Part shown: piece by piece, positions 18,957 to 27,807 of the stretch
Numbering within the stretch: position 1 is the stretch's first letter
Layout of the letters: the number at the start of each line of letters is the position of its first letter
DNA from: UTCFX2 sp002050125
Lineage (GTDB): Bacteria; Chloroflexota; Anaerolineae; Anaerolineales; UBA4823
NCBI GenBank assembly: GCA_027494035.1
Contig: JAOSJQ010000001.1
Span: forward strand, 2,108,001 to 2,172,000
DNA: 64,000 nt
Direction: 5' to 3'
Position numbers and translations under genes: made by a program
Notes under the pieces: model-generated
What the model saw: the letters and a program-made list of their open reading frames with translations, nothing else
Told to the model about the DNA's origin: nothing
The model's database searches: none

Positions 18957-19526
18957 TTATCTGGGTACCTCGTGGTGCTGTCTGCAGCGGGCTTCGTAAA
19001 GCTCCGAAGCTCCGACGATCACGACCGGATCGGAGTAGCGCGCTGGCGATCCGTCCACCAGGCGCTGCGTCCGGCAGGCTGGCTCGCCGCACACCATACA
19101 GATGGCGTGCAGCTTATCGACCACTTCGGCTTTCGCCATCAACACCGGCATGGGTCCAAACGGCTCGCCGCGGAAATCCGTGTCCAGCCCGGCGACGATG
19201 ACCCTCAATCCGCGATCCGCCAGTTCCTGGCAGACCTCGATGATTTCCAGATCGAAGAACTGCGCTTCGTCGATCCCCACGACGGTGGTTGCCTTGTCTA
19301 GCCAGTCGTGTAGCGCGCGCGCGTTCTGGATTGGTTTGGCATCGTACTCGCTGCCGGCGTGCGAGGTCACTTTTTCGACGGTGTAGCGGCTGTCGATCGT
19401 GGGTTTGAAGACCTGGACTTTCTGGCGCGCGATGGTTGCCCGCCGCAGCCGGCGGATCAACTCATCCGTTTTGCCACAGAACATCGACCCTGTGATCACT
19501 TCAATCGTCCCCATGTGGTGTTTCAT
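18957..19526 (-). CDS. tdk: Thymidine kinase
   Basis: A type II thymidine kinase of 189 residues. The P-loop is GSMFCGKT (13-20; the usual form is GPMFSGKT), the DEAQFF lid motif is present, and a zinc-binding set CMVC plus a later cysteine pair is kept. The ATG at 19526 is preferred to the one at 19538. First gene of the salvage operon. Confidence 0.93.
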   Translation of the reverse strand: MKHHMGTIEVITGSMFCGKTDELIRRLRRATIARQKVQVFKPTIDSRYTVEKVTSHAGSEYDAKPIQNARALHDWLDKATTVVGIDEAQFFDLEIIEVCQELADRGLRVIVAGLDTDFRGEPFGPMPVLMAKAEVVDKLHAICMVCGEPACRTQRLVDGSPARYSDPVVIVGASELYEARCRQHHEVPR

Positions 19527-19650
19527 GGCGCTCCTCACTGCTTATGAATGAGCTAATTTTACCCCTTCCCAACCGCTCTTAGCGGAGCAAAGCCGTTGAC
19601 GCCGCCCAATGGGCATGGTAGAATTCCGTCGCTTTACATCAGGCAGCCCC

Positions 19651-19723
19651 GCCCCCATCGTCTAGTGGCCCAGGACGTGGCCCTCTCAAGGCCAAAACGG
19701 GGGTTCGAAACCCCCTGGGGGCA
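19651..19723 (+). tRNA. tRNA-Glu, anticodon CTC
   Basis: A full cloverleaf can be drawn: acceptor GCCCCCA / TGGGGGC, a D arm with CTAGTGG, anticodon stem TGGCC / GGCCA with loop CTCTCAA (anticodon CTC at 19685-19687, reads GAG), and T arm GGGGG-TTCGAAA-CCCCC. The discriminator is A at 19723; CCA is not encoded. It is followed by a strong hairpin and is the left border of the AT-rich island. Confidence 0.95.
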
Positions 19724-19767
19724 CTAAGAGGAATTGAACTGCTTGATCTGCCGGTCGAGCAGTTCTT
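19716..19767 (+). repeat. Left direct repeat: tRNA 3' end plus terminator hairpin
   Basis: This 52-base segment begins in the last bases of tRNA-Glu, crosses 11 diverged bases and ends with 32 bases (19736-19767) identical to 22663-22694. The 32-base part folds into a long hairpin (outer stem GAACTGCT / AGCAGTTC, inner pairs, TGCC loop), so it also serves as the tRNA terminator, although the T tract after it is weak. It resembles attL of an element inserted at a tRNA 3' end. Confidence 0.8.
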
Positions 19768-19942
19768 CGCGTTAATTCACTTCGAGGATCGGGTCAGATT
19801 GAGAAAATGTATTCAATTCACACAGCGGACACAGGAATTGTGATATCCTCATAACCAACGCGACGAAAGTAACCCAAATTACGGATTAAAAGCACTTGGC
19901 TGCTTCCCTCCCCTGTTGTATGGTAATTGAAAGGGAATTCCG

Positions 19943-20092
19943 ATGAAAAGCAGGCAATCTCAGACCGCCTTGTTCCTGCTGCTGGCGTTCGTTTTCTCCG
20001 CCGTGATGATTGAGAGTCCACCTAAGACCTGCCCTTCCTTCTACAAGATTTGTAAAATCACATTCACAGATCCACATAATGCTCACGGTTAG
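19943..20092 (+). CDS. Predicted short secreted peptide (49 aa)
   Basis: A short reading frame with AAGGGA about 6 bases before its ATG. The product starts MKSRQSQTALFLLLAF, a basic then hydrophobic stretch like a signal peptide, and leaves a mature part of about 25 residues with two cysteines. No family recognised. It is the first frame in the island. Support is limited to the ribosome-binding site and the signal-like start. Confidence 0.4.
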   Translation: MKSRQSQTALFLLLAFVFSAVMIESPPKTCPSFYKICKITFTDPHNAHG

Positions 20093-20144
20093 GATTTACC
20101 CAGGGAAGAAAAGCCTATGGGTCAGTGTTCAATGAAAGTGGATT

Positions 20145-20708
20145 ATGTCCAATTTTCGATGGATTAATTCTCTCCTGTCCATATTTTGTCTAGGGATAGC
20201 CGTTATGGTTTTAATTATCCCATTAACCGAAATGAAAAACATTCAGGTACCCGCCCTACAGCCGCTTTATTTTGCTTTGGATAAATCTTGGTTGTTGTTT
20301 CGCTCACTATTTTTTCTAATAATATCCATTTTCGGGTTTTTGTGTTTATTTCGTACCCATCGATCTACACAGACAATCGGAACGATAAGATATCTTTCCT
20401 TTATGTTTATTGGCCTAATTGTAAGCCTCGCAGTTTTTTATGGATATTCATGCTGCGATTCTCCTGTTGTCTTTTATATGGGTTTTCCGTTTAGTTGGTT
20501 GCGCGGAATAACACCCGCTCAACACTACTTGTCACTCCCAGCATTCGAATACCTTACAGCAAATGTTCTTCATATCGATTGGGAGATAAAGTTAGTTAGC
20601 CTAGTTTTAGATATCCTCTTTTTATATAACATTATCTTCTTAATGACCGTTCTAAAACAGCAAGGCTTGATGTTTGCATTGAAGCGAAAAAATTCGCAAA
20701 ATACATAA
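20145..20708 (+). CDS. Hypothetical four-helix membrane protein
   Basis: A 187-residue protein with about four membrane segments (roughly residues 8-26, 48-68, 80-98 and 148-170) and a short cysteine pair (YSCCDSP) near residue 102. It has many Phe, Ile and Leu residues and AT-rich codons unlike the neighbouring housekeeping genes, which fits acquisition by transfer. I do not recognise a family and no catalytic motif is seen. Confidence 0.65.
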   Translation: MSNFRWINSLLSIFCLGIAVMVLIIPLTEMKNIQVPALQPLYFALDKSWLLFRSLFFLIISIFGFLCLFRTHRSTQTIGTIRYLSFMFIGLIVSLAVFYGYSCCDSPVVFYMGFPFSWLRGITPAQHYLSLPAFEYLTANVLHIDWEIKLVSLVLDILFLYNIIFLMTVLKQQGLMFALKRKNSQNT

Positions 20709-20766
20709 TGGCGCTTCTTTCAAAACAGGTCTTACTTGAAACAATAATAATCTGATCCAGAGGGCT

Positions 20767-21702
20767 ATCAATAAAAAAGCAATTATTACTGCCGCTTTGT
20801 TGATAACAATTTGCCTTGTTTTGGGAGCCTGGTCTAGTTCGGTGGTCTCAAAAGGTGCAGCCAACCATCTTGATGCCGAGCCTTACCCGCCACCGCAAAT
20901 AACACCAGGATTAGTCGATGATTTTGAACCAGAACCTTATCCACTTCCGGATGCAACATTAGTTGATGATGGATCAGAACGAGAAAATAACCTAACAACT
21001 CCTTTAGAATCATCTCGAGGACCTCATCCTGTTCCTGATCCAGATATCCCTCAAAAGGGTACTTTTTCCAACTTTGTCTATCTACCTGTCATTTTCCACC
21101 TGCCAGTCATTTTCCGTCCATATAACCGTGTGGCAGCGGTGGCTCATGCAGATCAATTTGCACACGTTCGTAGCAGCGAATATCCCAATTTTGGGACTGG
21201 TTGTGCCTGCAATGACTGTACAAATTACGTGTCTCAATCATTACATAAGGGAGGTCTGCCTCTAAAGACGGGGAGTTGGGACCCAAACAGTCCCTTTGAG
21301 TGGTGGTATAAGCGAGTTCTTTGGTGGTGGGAAAATTCAAACACTTGGAGCGCAACGGATTGGTTCAATACGTACCTTTTTCAATATCCTACAGAATTTG
21401 AGCTTCGTAGTTGGCCCACTGAACTTGAGACGGGAGACTTTTTTATCTTAGACCTTCATGGAGCAAAACTTGAAGATCCGCCCGATGGGATTCCTGACCA
21501 TGTTCGGTTTGTAGTCGGTAAGGGTTATTCAAGTGTTGATCCAGCAGACTATGCGTGTCAACAAAATCCTATTCCGCAACAAACTTTTGGATTGTTAGCT
21601 AACCAACATTGTGTGGATCGAAAACATGTCCTGTGGAACTATAATCTTGAAGATTTTGGGAACTGGTCTTTTCACGTTGTCGACAGCATACCATTAGATT
21701 AG
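20767..21702 (+). CDS. Exported amidase-domain protein (Amidase_6-like)
   Basis: An exported protein with an N-terminal hydrophobic segment, a long Pro/Asp/Glu-rich linker, the short motif FVYLPVIF, and then a domain like PF12671 (Amidase_6): YNRVAAVAHADQFAH followed by the cysteine region CNDCTNYVSQSLHKGG and a later DHVRFVVG. This fold is found in putative cell-wall or peptide amidases with a catalytic cysteine. No ATG is in frame between the preceding stop (20737) and the TTG at 20797; the codons after the ATC at 20767 (NKK then a hydrophobic run) with AGAGGG just before look like the true start of a signal peptide, so a non-standard or miscalled start codon is likely. AT-rich like the rest of the island. 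Confidence 0.68.
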   Translation: MNKKAIITAALLITICLVLGAWSSSVVSKGAANHLDAEPYPPPQITPGLVDDFEPEPYPLPDATLVDDGSERENNLTTPLESSRGPHPVPDPDIPQKGTFSNFVYLPVIFHLPVIFRPYNRVAAVAHADQFAHVRSSEYPNFGTGCACNDCTNYVSQSLHKGGLPLKTGSWDPNSPFEWWYKRVLWWWENSNTWSATDWFNTYLFQYPTEFELRSWPTELETGDFFILDLHGAKLEDPPDGIPDHVRFVVGKGYSSVDPADYACQQNPIPQQTFGLLANQHCVDRKHVLWNYNLEDFGNWSFHVVDSIPLD

Positions 21703-21714
21703 AAGAGGGCTAAA

Positions 21715-22345
21715 ATGAACAGACGCGTTTTGGTCATGAAATTTGCACTACTTGTTATTTTATTTTTTGTCCCATTATTTTTAATCCCTTCAGCCACCGG
21801 AGGAGCATTTTCAGGTATTCAACAGCTAGAAGAAGTCAATAAAATTCAAAAGGTGATCGAAAGTAGTTATGAGATTGAAGCGAAAGCAGGTAGAGATTTT
21901 GACACGATGATGTTTGACAAGATCTATGCAAATGATATTCGTGGTGGCGAATTAAGTCAATCGACTGTTGAATTTATTGAAAGTGTATTCCGTGACCAAG
22001 GCGAAGACAGGTATGGCTATTTAGATTATAAACTTGCTTACTTTGCCTGGTGGAGAAAAGGGGCGCTTAAAGCAGAGACTATATTTATGAAGGTAAAAAA
22101 AAGAAAACAGGAAAATGACTAAAGACGATGTGAGATCCTTATTCGATGAAAAAGGGCGCTTGGCAATGCCGCGATTGAAAGGAGACATCGTTAAGAAAAA
22201 TCTCGCCTTCAACTCGATTGAAGTAAATACTGACACAGCGGTGGTAGTTTTCAACGATGGCTCAAGAACGAATCAAATGACTTTGGTGAAAATAGACAAT
22301 AACTGGCTAATAGCAGGGAACAAGATTATTGCAGTTCACCCATAA
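21715..22345 (+). CDS. Small exported protein, probably one gene with a frameshift
   Basis: Two frames overlap here: 21715-22122 (135 aa, signal peptide then a charged helical region) and 22115-22345 (76 aa, ending in strands such as DTAVVVFNDGSRTNQ). An A8 run at 22095-22102 separates them; with seven A residues they join into one protein of about 209 residues, with an N-terminal signal, a helical part and a C-terminal NTF2/SnoaL-like strand pattern. I favour one gene, though two coupled genes are possible. It lies 12 bases after the amidase gene and may be exported with it. Family not recognised. Confidence 0.55.
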
Positions 22346-22832
22346 GTGACTTGTGCTTCGTGGCCTACATGGTCCACGGAAAACGATTAAATGTTTGCTC
22401 TCAACGGACTAAAGCTTTACTATAATAACCTATTTTTGTATGTTCTGTTGAGAAATGACGGGGTTTTCAGAATCGGGATTTTGCGAATCTGTTGAAATTG
22501 TTTATTGGGCAAGAGTGTGTTGAGGTCTTCATCGACGTTTGATATCCACAATTTCAATGATATGGGGCATCGTTACTTTATAGATGTACTGCCCCCAAGA
22601 AATTAGCCTGGGGCAAACCAGCAAGTTCAAGATAGCTCCGCTTAGGGGCACAAAAAAGGATCGAACTGCTTGATCTGCCGGTCGAGCAGTTCTTTGTATT
22701 TATTTACGGATACCAGATACAATACCCTCCTGAGGATTGATCCTCACGTTGGGATCAATAACTCGGAAGATGGACTAACAAAAGCTGGTCTTTCTACAAA
22801 CAACCTGAGCCGCAGGATATTATGGTTGCCAT
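22346..22832 (+). other. Gene-free right edge of the island
   Basis: No convincing reading frame or RNA gene. It is AT-rich up to about 22600, then contains the right direct repeat (22643-22694). The segment 22695-22832 is the leader of the GHMP kinase; no clear promoter consensus is visible in it. Confidence 0.5.
22643..22694 (+). repeat. Right direct repeat of the island
   Basis: It matches 19716-19767 with the same internal spacing: TAGGGGCAC (8 of 9 with the tRNA end), 11 diverged bases, then 32 identical bases forming the terminator-like hairpin, here followed by a T-rich tail. It resembles attR after integration at tRNA-Glu. Confidence 0.8.
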
Positions 22833-23906
22833 ATGCCGTCAAACGCCAAGCCCCCGCTTTTCGTCATCAACGCGCTGACGCCGATCCGGATTTGCGATCT
22901 GGGCGGCTGGACGGACACTTGGTTTGCCGAACACGGGCGGGTCCTCAACATCGCCGTGTACCCTCATGTCGAAGTCCAGGTGGCGGTCTATCCAGCCGGC
23001 GAGCGCAGCCAGCGCGTCATCATCCACGCCGAGAATTACGGCGAGCGCTACGCTATGCCCCGGCGTTCCCGCCTGGGCGGCGCTGAATGGGGCAAGCACC
23101 CGTTGCTCGAGGCGGCAATCGAACACATGGGGTTACCGGACGATCTGGCAATCGAGGCGATAATCCATTCCGACGCGCCTGGCGGAGCTTCCTGCGGCAC
23201 TTCGGCGGCTGTCACCGTCGCGTTGATCGGCGCGCTCGACCAGCTCTCGGCGGGGAGGCTGTCTACGCACGAAACCGCCCTGGAGGCTCAAAAGGTCGAG
23301 ACCGAACTGCTCGAACAGCAGAGCGGCATCCAGGATCAGATTTGTGCGGCTTTTGGCGGGATCAACTACATCGAGATGGATCATTACCCCCACGCCGCGG
23401 TCGCGCCAGTGCAGGTTTCTGGGGCGGTCTGGTCGGAGTTGGAGCGGCGGCTGGCGCTGATCTATCTGGGGAAAACCCACCGCTCGTCCAAGATCCACGA
23501 GATGGTGATCCGCCATCTGGAGGATGCTGGACCCAATTGTCAGCAGCTCTCTGACTTGCGCCTGACCGCTCCAAAAGCGCGCGGCGCCCTGCTCGCGGGC
23601 GATTTCAAGGCGTTCGGGGCGGCGATGATCGAGAACAACGCCGCCCAGGCGCGCCTGCACCCCGACCTGATCAGCCCCGAGGCGCGCCGCGTGATCGAAA
23701 TTGCGCAAAAATACAACGCCTGCGGGTGGAAGGTGAACGGGGCCGGCGGCGATGGCGGTTCGTTGACGATTCTGGGCGGCGAATTTTCAACGGTCAAACG
23801 CGCCATGATCCGGGAAATCGAAGCGGAAAACGAGCGTTTCAGGCAGATCCCGATCCGCCTGTCGCGCGACGGGCTGCGGGTTTGGAAACAGGTCTGGCAG
23901 GGATAG
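22833..23906 (+). CDS. GHMP-family sugar kinase
   Basis: A 357-residue small-molecule kinase of the GHMP superfamily. The substrate motif near the N-terminus is TPIRICDLGGWTD and the ATP-binding motif is GGASCGTSAA (117-126); the C-terminal motif is KVNGAGGDGG. It resembles heptose-7-phosphate or fucose-type kinases, which make nucleotide-sugar precursors, so it may feed glycan synthesis; the exact substrate is not readable. It stands just right of the island and is convergent with the TetR gene. Confidence 0.85.
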   Translation: MPSNAKPPLFVINALTPIRICDLGGWTDTWFAEHGRVLNIAVYPHVEVQVAVYPAGERSQRVIIHAENYGERYAMPRRSRLGGAEWGKHPLLEAAIEHMGLPDDLAIEAIIHSDAPGGASCGTSAAVTVALIGALDQLSAGRLSTHETALEAQKVETELLEQQSGIQDQICAAFGGINYIEMDHYPHAAVAPVQVSGAVWSELERRLALIYLGKTHRSSKIHEMVIRHLEDAGPNCQQLSDLRLTAPKARGALLAGDFKAFGAAMIENNAAQARLHPDLISPEARRVIEIAQKYNACGWKVNGAGGDGGSLTILGGEFSTVKRAMIREIEAENERFRQIPIRLSRDGLRVWKQVWQG

Positions 23907-23912
23907 GCGGGC

Positions 23913-24476
23913 TTAGCCGCGCAGCGATTCGATGACCGGGCTGATGATCAGCTTCGCTGCGATCCGCCCCATCTCTTGCGGGGAGTAGGGCATGTTATTC
24001 TCCAGCCACCAGCGGATCAGCATCACGAGCGAGGTCATCAGGTGGCTGGCGGACACGTCCAGGGGGATTGGGCGCGCATCGCCGCCGGGGAACATCCAGC
24101 CGATCTCCTGCTGACCGATCTCCTGCACCGGGCGCAGCAGCGTCATCGTGTTGGTGCTGTTCAGCAGCACACGGCACAGGTCTGCGTTCTCCTGCACGTA
24201 TTCGAATAAAAGCTCCCCCATCGTCTCCGGCTCGGTGATGATCGAATGCGGCATGAGCAAATCGCGGAACTCCTGTCGCATGGAATCGAGCACGTCCGCC
24301 AGCAGCGCGTCTTTATCGGGGTAATGGCGGAAAAAAGTGGCGTATCCGACGTCCGCACGCTCGGTGATCTCGCGGATGGTCACCGCGTCGAAGCCCTTTT
24401 CCAGCGTCAGCGAGATGAGCGCCTGCTGCAAGAGCCTCTGTGTGCGCTTGATTCTGCGGTCGATTTTTTCCATCAC
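23913..24476 (-). CDS. TetR-family transcription regulator
   Basis: A 187-residue repressor-type protein. The N-terminal helix-turn-helix shows KGFDAVTIREITERADVGYATFFRHY, broken here as FDAVTIREITERADV and YATFFRHYPDKDALL. The C-terminal ligand domain is not similar to a known type. It diverges from the ABC exporter operon across a 181-base region that holds an inverted repeat, so it probably represses that operon and itself. Confidence 0.9.
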   Translation of the reverse strand: MMEKIDRRIKRTQRLLQQALISLTLEKGFDAVTIREITERADVGYATFFRHYPDKDALLADVLDSMRQEFRDLLMPHSIITEPETMGELLFEYVQENADLCRVLLNSTNTMTLLRPVQEIGQQEIGWMFPGGDARPIPLDVSASHLMTSLVMLIRWWLENNMPYSPQEMGRIAAKLIISPVIESLRG

Positions 24477-24506
24477 GGTTCCCTCGAATTCACCAATATC
24501 TTATCC

Positions 24507-24531
24507 CATAATTTCTAATATAACAATTATG
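24507..24531. promoter_or_regulatory. Probable TetR operator (inverted repeat)
   Basis: CATAATT and AATTATG form a perfect 7-bp inverted repeat with an 11-base spacer, 30 bases from the TetR start. A related half-site CATAATTTATAACA begins at 24601, nearer the ABC start. The pairing and position fit a TetR operator for both directions. Confidence 0.5.
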
Positions 24532-24657
24532 AAAGGGGCGCTGAAAACTCACGGATTCTGTGATATACTTCCGCACCGAAGATTGTGAGATATAGTATAC
24601 CATAATTTATAACATGTTTCACAGATTAAGTGCAAATTAAAGATCGAGGAAGTTGAA

Positions 24658-25399
24658 TTGTCGCAGTCGGCTGTTCTGGAGCATGTTTTGCTCGCCAACG
24701 ACCCGCAAACCAGCGAGATCAAACCGCCGGTTCTCGAGCTGCGTGATATATTCAAAAGCTATCACACGCCTGCCGGAGATATCGCGGCGCTGCGCGGGAT
24801 CAACCTGCAGCTTGGTCAGGGGGATTTTGTCGCGATTATCGGAAAGTCCGGCGCTGGAAAATCGACGCTGGTCAATATTGCCACCGGCATCGATCGTCCC
24901 GATCAGGGGGAGGTGATCGTCGATGGCAAGCCTTTCCACCTCATGGATGAAGATCAACGGGCGCGTTGGCGCGGGCTGAACATGGGAGTGGTGTTTCAGT
25001 TTTTCCAGTTGCTGCCTTCCATCAACCTGGTCAACAATGTAACCATACCGATGGAATTCTGTAACCAATTCTCCAAAAAAGAACGCAGCCAGCGGGCGCG
25101 CCAACTGCTTGAACAGGTTGGTCTCGCCGGACACGTACACAAGAAACCGGCGCAGGTCTCTGGGGGTCAGCAGCAGCGCGTCGCAATCGCGCGGGCGCTT
25201 GCCAACGATCCACTAATGCTGATCGCGGACGAGCCCCACCGGCAATCTCGATTCGCGCACGGCGGCGGAGATTATGGACCTCTTTAGCGACCTGGTTGAG
25301 TTGGGAAAAACTCTGCTGGTTGTCACCCACGACCAGGGCATCGCAAATCGGGCGGATCGAGTAATCGAAATCGTGGATGGGGAGATCCAAGGATCATGA
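24658..25399 (+). CDS. ABC exporter ATPase (MacB/LolD type), one frameshift
   Basis: An ATP-binding subunit of about 246 residues after correction. Walker A is GKSGAGKST, the Q-loop is FQFFQLLP and the signature is VSGGQQQ. The Walker B end DEP is followed by CCCC at 25234-25237 where CCC is expected; with three C residues the reading continues as TGNLDSRTA, then VVTHDQ, and stops at 25399, overlapping the permease start by ATGA. As read, the frame ends early at 25287. TTG start with GAGGAAG before it. It energises the FtsX-like permease next to it. Confidence 0.87.
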
Positions 25400-27807
25400 A
25401 TTTCGGGGCGCGTTGGGACAAAGTCATTCATGATATCTGGGATAACAAAGCCCGCTCGCTGCTGGTGATCTTCTCGCTTGCGATTGGGGTTGCGGCAGTC
25501 GGGATGATCAACAACACGGTGCGGATGATGAAGCGCGATCTTTACGGGGGCTATGCGCTGACAAACCCCGCCAGCATCAACATCTATGTGACACCCTTTA
25601 AAAGCGAATTGGCGAACGACGTCCGTGGTCTGCGCGAGGTGGAGCGCGCCGAAGCCCGGCGCACAGTCTCCGCCTACGTCATCGATCAAAAAGACAAGCG
25701 GCATGATCTAAGCCTGATGGTCGCGGCGGACCCGAATAACATCCAGATAAACCGTTTCGAGGTGCAAAAAGGCGCCAGCGTGCCCGGGTTGCGCTCGATT
25801 CTGATCGAGCGCGCCACCGCCAAGGGATTAAACTTGAAGCTCGGCGATCCGCTCACGGTTGAAATGGGGGACGGAGACCGCTATACGCTGACGGTCAGCG
25901 GGATCATCCACGATATGTCAACCGAGCAATTCAACATCAGCGGAACCGCCTTCGGTTATATCAGCATGTCCACGCTTGAGTGGATGGGTGAAACGCCCGG
26001 CTACAACCTGATTAAACTGCAGGTGGCAGAAAACCGCTCGGACCGCGCTCACGTATTGCGGGTTGCCGGTCTGGCGCGCGATCGCATTATTGAGCCGGCG
26101 GGCTACCAGGTGTTGAGCATGGCGATCTTTAGCGCCAATGGGGTCCCCGGGGATTTCTGGGCGAAACAACAAATCGATGGGGTGCTCTTGATCCTGCAGA
26201 TCATGAGCGTTTTGGCGGTGCTTTTAAGCGCCAGTTTGGTGGTGAATACCATCTCCGCGGTCATCGTTCAACAGACCAAACAGATCGGGATTATGCGCTC
26301 GGTTGGAGCGTCACGCCGGCAAGTCGCATTGATCTATTTGGGATATGTCTTTGTGTTAAGCATCGTCGGGATGCTGGTGGCGCTGCCGCTGGGGCTGGCA
26401 GGCGCCGGATTGCTTTCGCTTGTGGCGGCTGACTTCATGAACTACAACATCGGGCTGCTCGATCTGCCGCCGAGCCTCTTCTTGTTTCAAGCCGGTTTGG
26501 CGTTGTTGATGCCGATCGGGGTTGCTATGTTCCCCATTCTGCGCGGCACGCGCGTCTCCGTTTACGATTCGATTTACCAGTATGGTCTCGTTGGTGGGGA
26601 AGGTCAGCGCGGTTGGGTCGAACGCCAGTTGGTGAAAGTCCGCAATTTCTATCCCCCGGTGATGCTTTCGCTGCGGAACACCTTTCGGAACAAACCGCGC
26701 CTGGCGTTTACATTGATTACATTGACCATTGCCGGCGCGATGTTCATGGCGGTTTTCAGCTCGTACAACACCCTTCAAAGCCAGATCAAAGACCTCGCGC
26801 GCTATATCCGATTTGACGCGGCGATTAATATCCCGGGCGGCGCCAGCCGCTTTACGGCGGAAAGAGAAGCGCTGCGCATCCCGGAGGTGCAGCTAGCCGA
26901 AGGCTGGGCGATCACCAGCGCGAGGATTGTACAACCCGGAGATATTGAAGGCGACCGCGTGGACATCTTCGGGCTGCCCGAGGAGGCGCGCACGATCCAG
27001 CCGCGCATCATCGCCGGGCGCTGGCTGACGCCGGTTGATACGAACCAGGTGGTCGTCAACGAGGACCTGCTCTCCCGCGAGCCGGACATTCAAGTCGGCG
27101 CGGTAATACCGGTAAAGATTCATGATCAAACGCGCCAGCTTGAAGTGGTAGGGGTGGTTTCCAAGCATATGACGGGACCGCGCATCTATATGAATGAACG
27201 GCAGCTTGCGAAATTTACCAACCGTTACAACCAGGTCGACATGATTCGCGTTTTGGCGACGCCGGAGGCTCTGGGCAGCCTCCAGGAGCAAAGCCAGATC
27301 AGCCAGGAATTGGAGAAGCGTTTTGACGACGCTAACCTGAGCAAGAGCGGCAGCCAAACCCGCTCTGAAGTTTTCTCCGCGATGGCAAACGCTTTTAACA
27401 TCCTGCTGGTTATCTTGTTGGTCGTGGCGACGATCCTGGCGGTCATCGGCAGCCTGGGGCTGACCGGGACGATGGGGCTGAATGTGCTCGAGCGCACGCG
27501 CGAGATCGGCGTGCTGCGCGCGGTCGGGGCATCGCATTTCTCGATCCGGCAGGTCGTCGTGGTCGAAGGGATCACCGTAGCCCTGATCAGTTGGGGGTTG
27601 AGCGCATTATTTTCCTATCCAGTTGGCAGGCTGCTGGCAGACGCGCTGATCCGCACGGCGATTGGCACGCCCGCGGCTTTTCAATACTCGCTGTTAGGGT
27701 TGTTTATCTGGATGTTTGTTGTGATCCTGATTGGAATATTCTCCAGCCTGGCGCCTGCTAGAGATGCCGCGCGCCTCACCGTCCGGGAAGTGTTGAGCTA
27801 TGAATAA
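25396..27807 (+). CDS. MacB/FtsX-type ABC transporter permease
   Basis: An 803-residue permease with a double arrangement: TM1 near residues 16-36, a large extracytoplasmic MacB-like domain, an FtsX three-helix block (about 265-390), a second extracytoplasmic domain after a TM near 435-455, and a final FtsX block (about 660-795). Such proteins do mechanotransmission or export of peptides, lipoproteins or drugs rather than classic channel transport. It overlaps the ATPase genes on both sides (4 and 8 bases), and each flanking ATPase could pair with it. Confidence 0.9.
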   Translation: MNFGARWDKVIHDIWDNKARSLLVIFSLAIGVAAVGMINNTVRMMKRDLYGGYALTNPASINIYVTPFKSELANDVRGLREVERAEARRTVSAYVIDQKDKRHDLSLMVAADPNNIQINRFEVQKGASVPGLRSILIERATAKGLNLKLGDPLTVEMGDGDRYTLTVSGIIHDMSTEQFNISGTAFGYISMSTLEWMGETPGYNLIKLQVAENRSDRAHVLRVAGLARDRIIEPAGYQVLSMAIFSANGVPGDFWAKQQIDGVLLILQIMSVLAVLLSASLVVNTISAVIVQQTKQIGIMRSVGASRRQVALIYLGYVFVLSIVGMLVALPLGLAGAGLLSLVAADFMNYNIGLLDLPPSLFLFQAGLALLMPIGVAMFPILRGTRVSVYDSIYQYGLVGGEGQRGWVERQLVKVRNFYPPVMLSLRNTFRNKPRLAFTLITLTIAGAMFMAVFSSYNTLQSQIKDLARYIRFDAAINIPGGASRFTAEREALRIPEVQLAEGWAITSARIVQPGDIEGDRVDIFGLPEEARTIQPRIIAGRWLTPVDTNQVVVNEDLLSREPDIQVGAVIPVKIHDQTRQLEVVGVVSKHMTGPRIYMNERQLAKFTNRYNQVDMIRVLATPEALGSLQEQSQISQELEKRFDDANLSKSGSQTRSEVFSAMANAFNILLVILLVVATILAVIGSLGLTGTMGLNVLERTREIGVLRAVGASHFSIRQVVVVEGITVALISWGLSALFSYPVGRLLADALIRTAIGTPAAFQYSLLGLFIWMFVVILIGIFSSLAPARDAARLTVREVLSYE

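Larger units (their letters stand above)
19717..22694. mobile_element. AT-rich tRNA-flanking island (putative element remnant)
   Basis: About 2.9 kb between two direct repeats that share the tRNA-Glu 3' end and its terminator. The inside is visibly richer in A and T than the flanks and encodes a short secreted peptide, a membrane protein, an amidase-like exported protein and a small exported protein. No integrase, transposase or replication gene is seen, so it may be a remnant or a passenger mobilised in trans. The boundaries rest on the repeats and on base composition. Confidence 0.6.
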
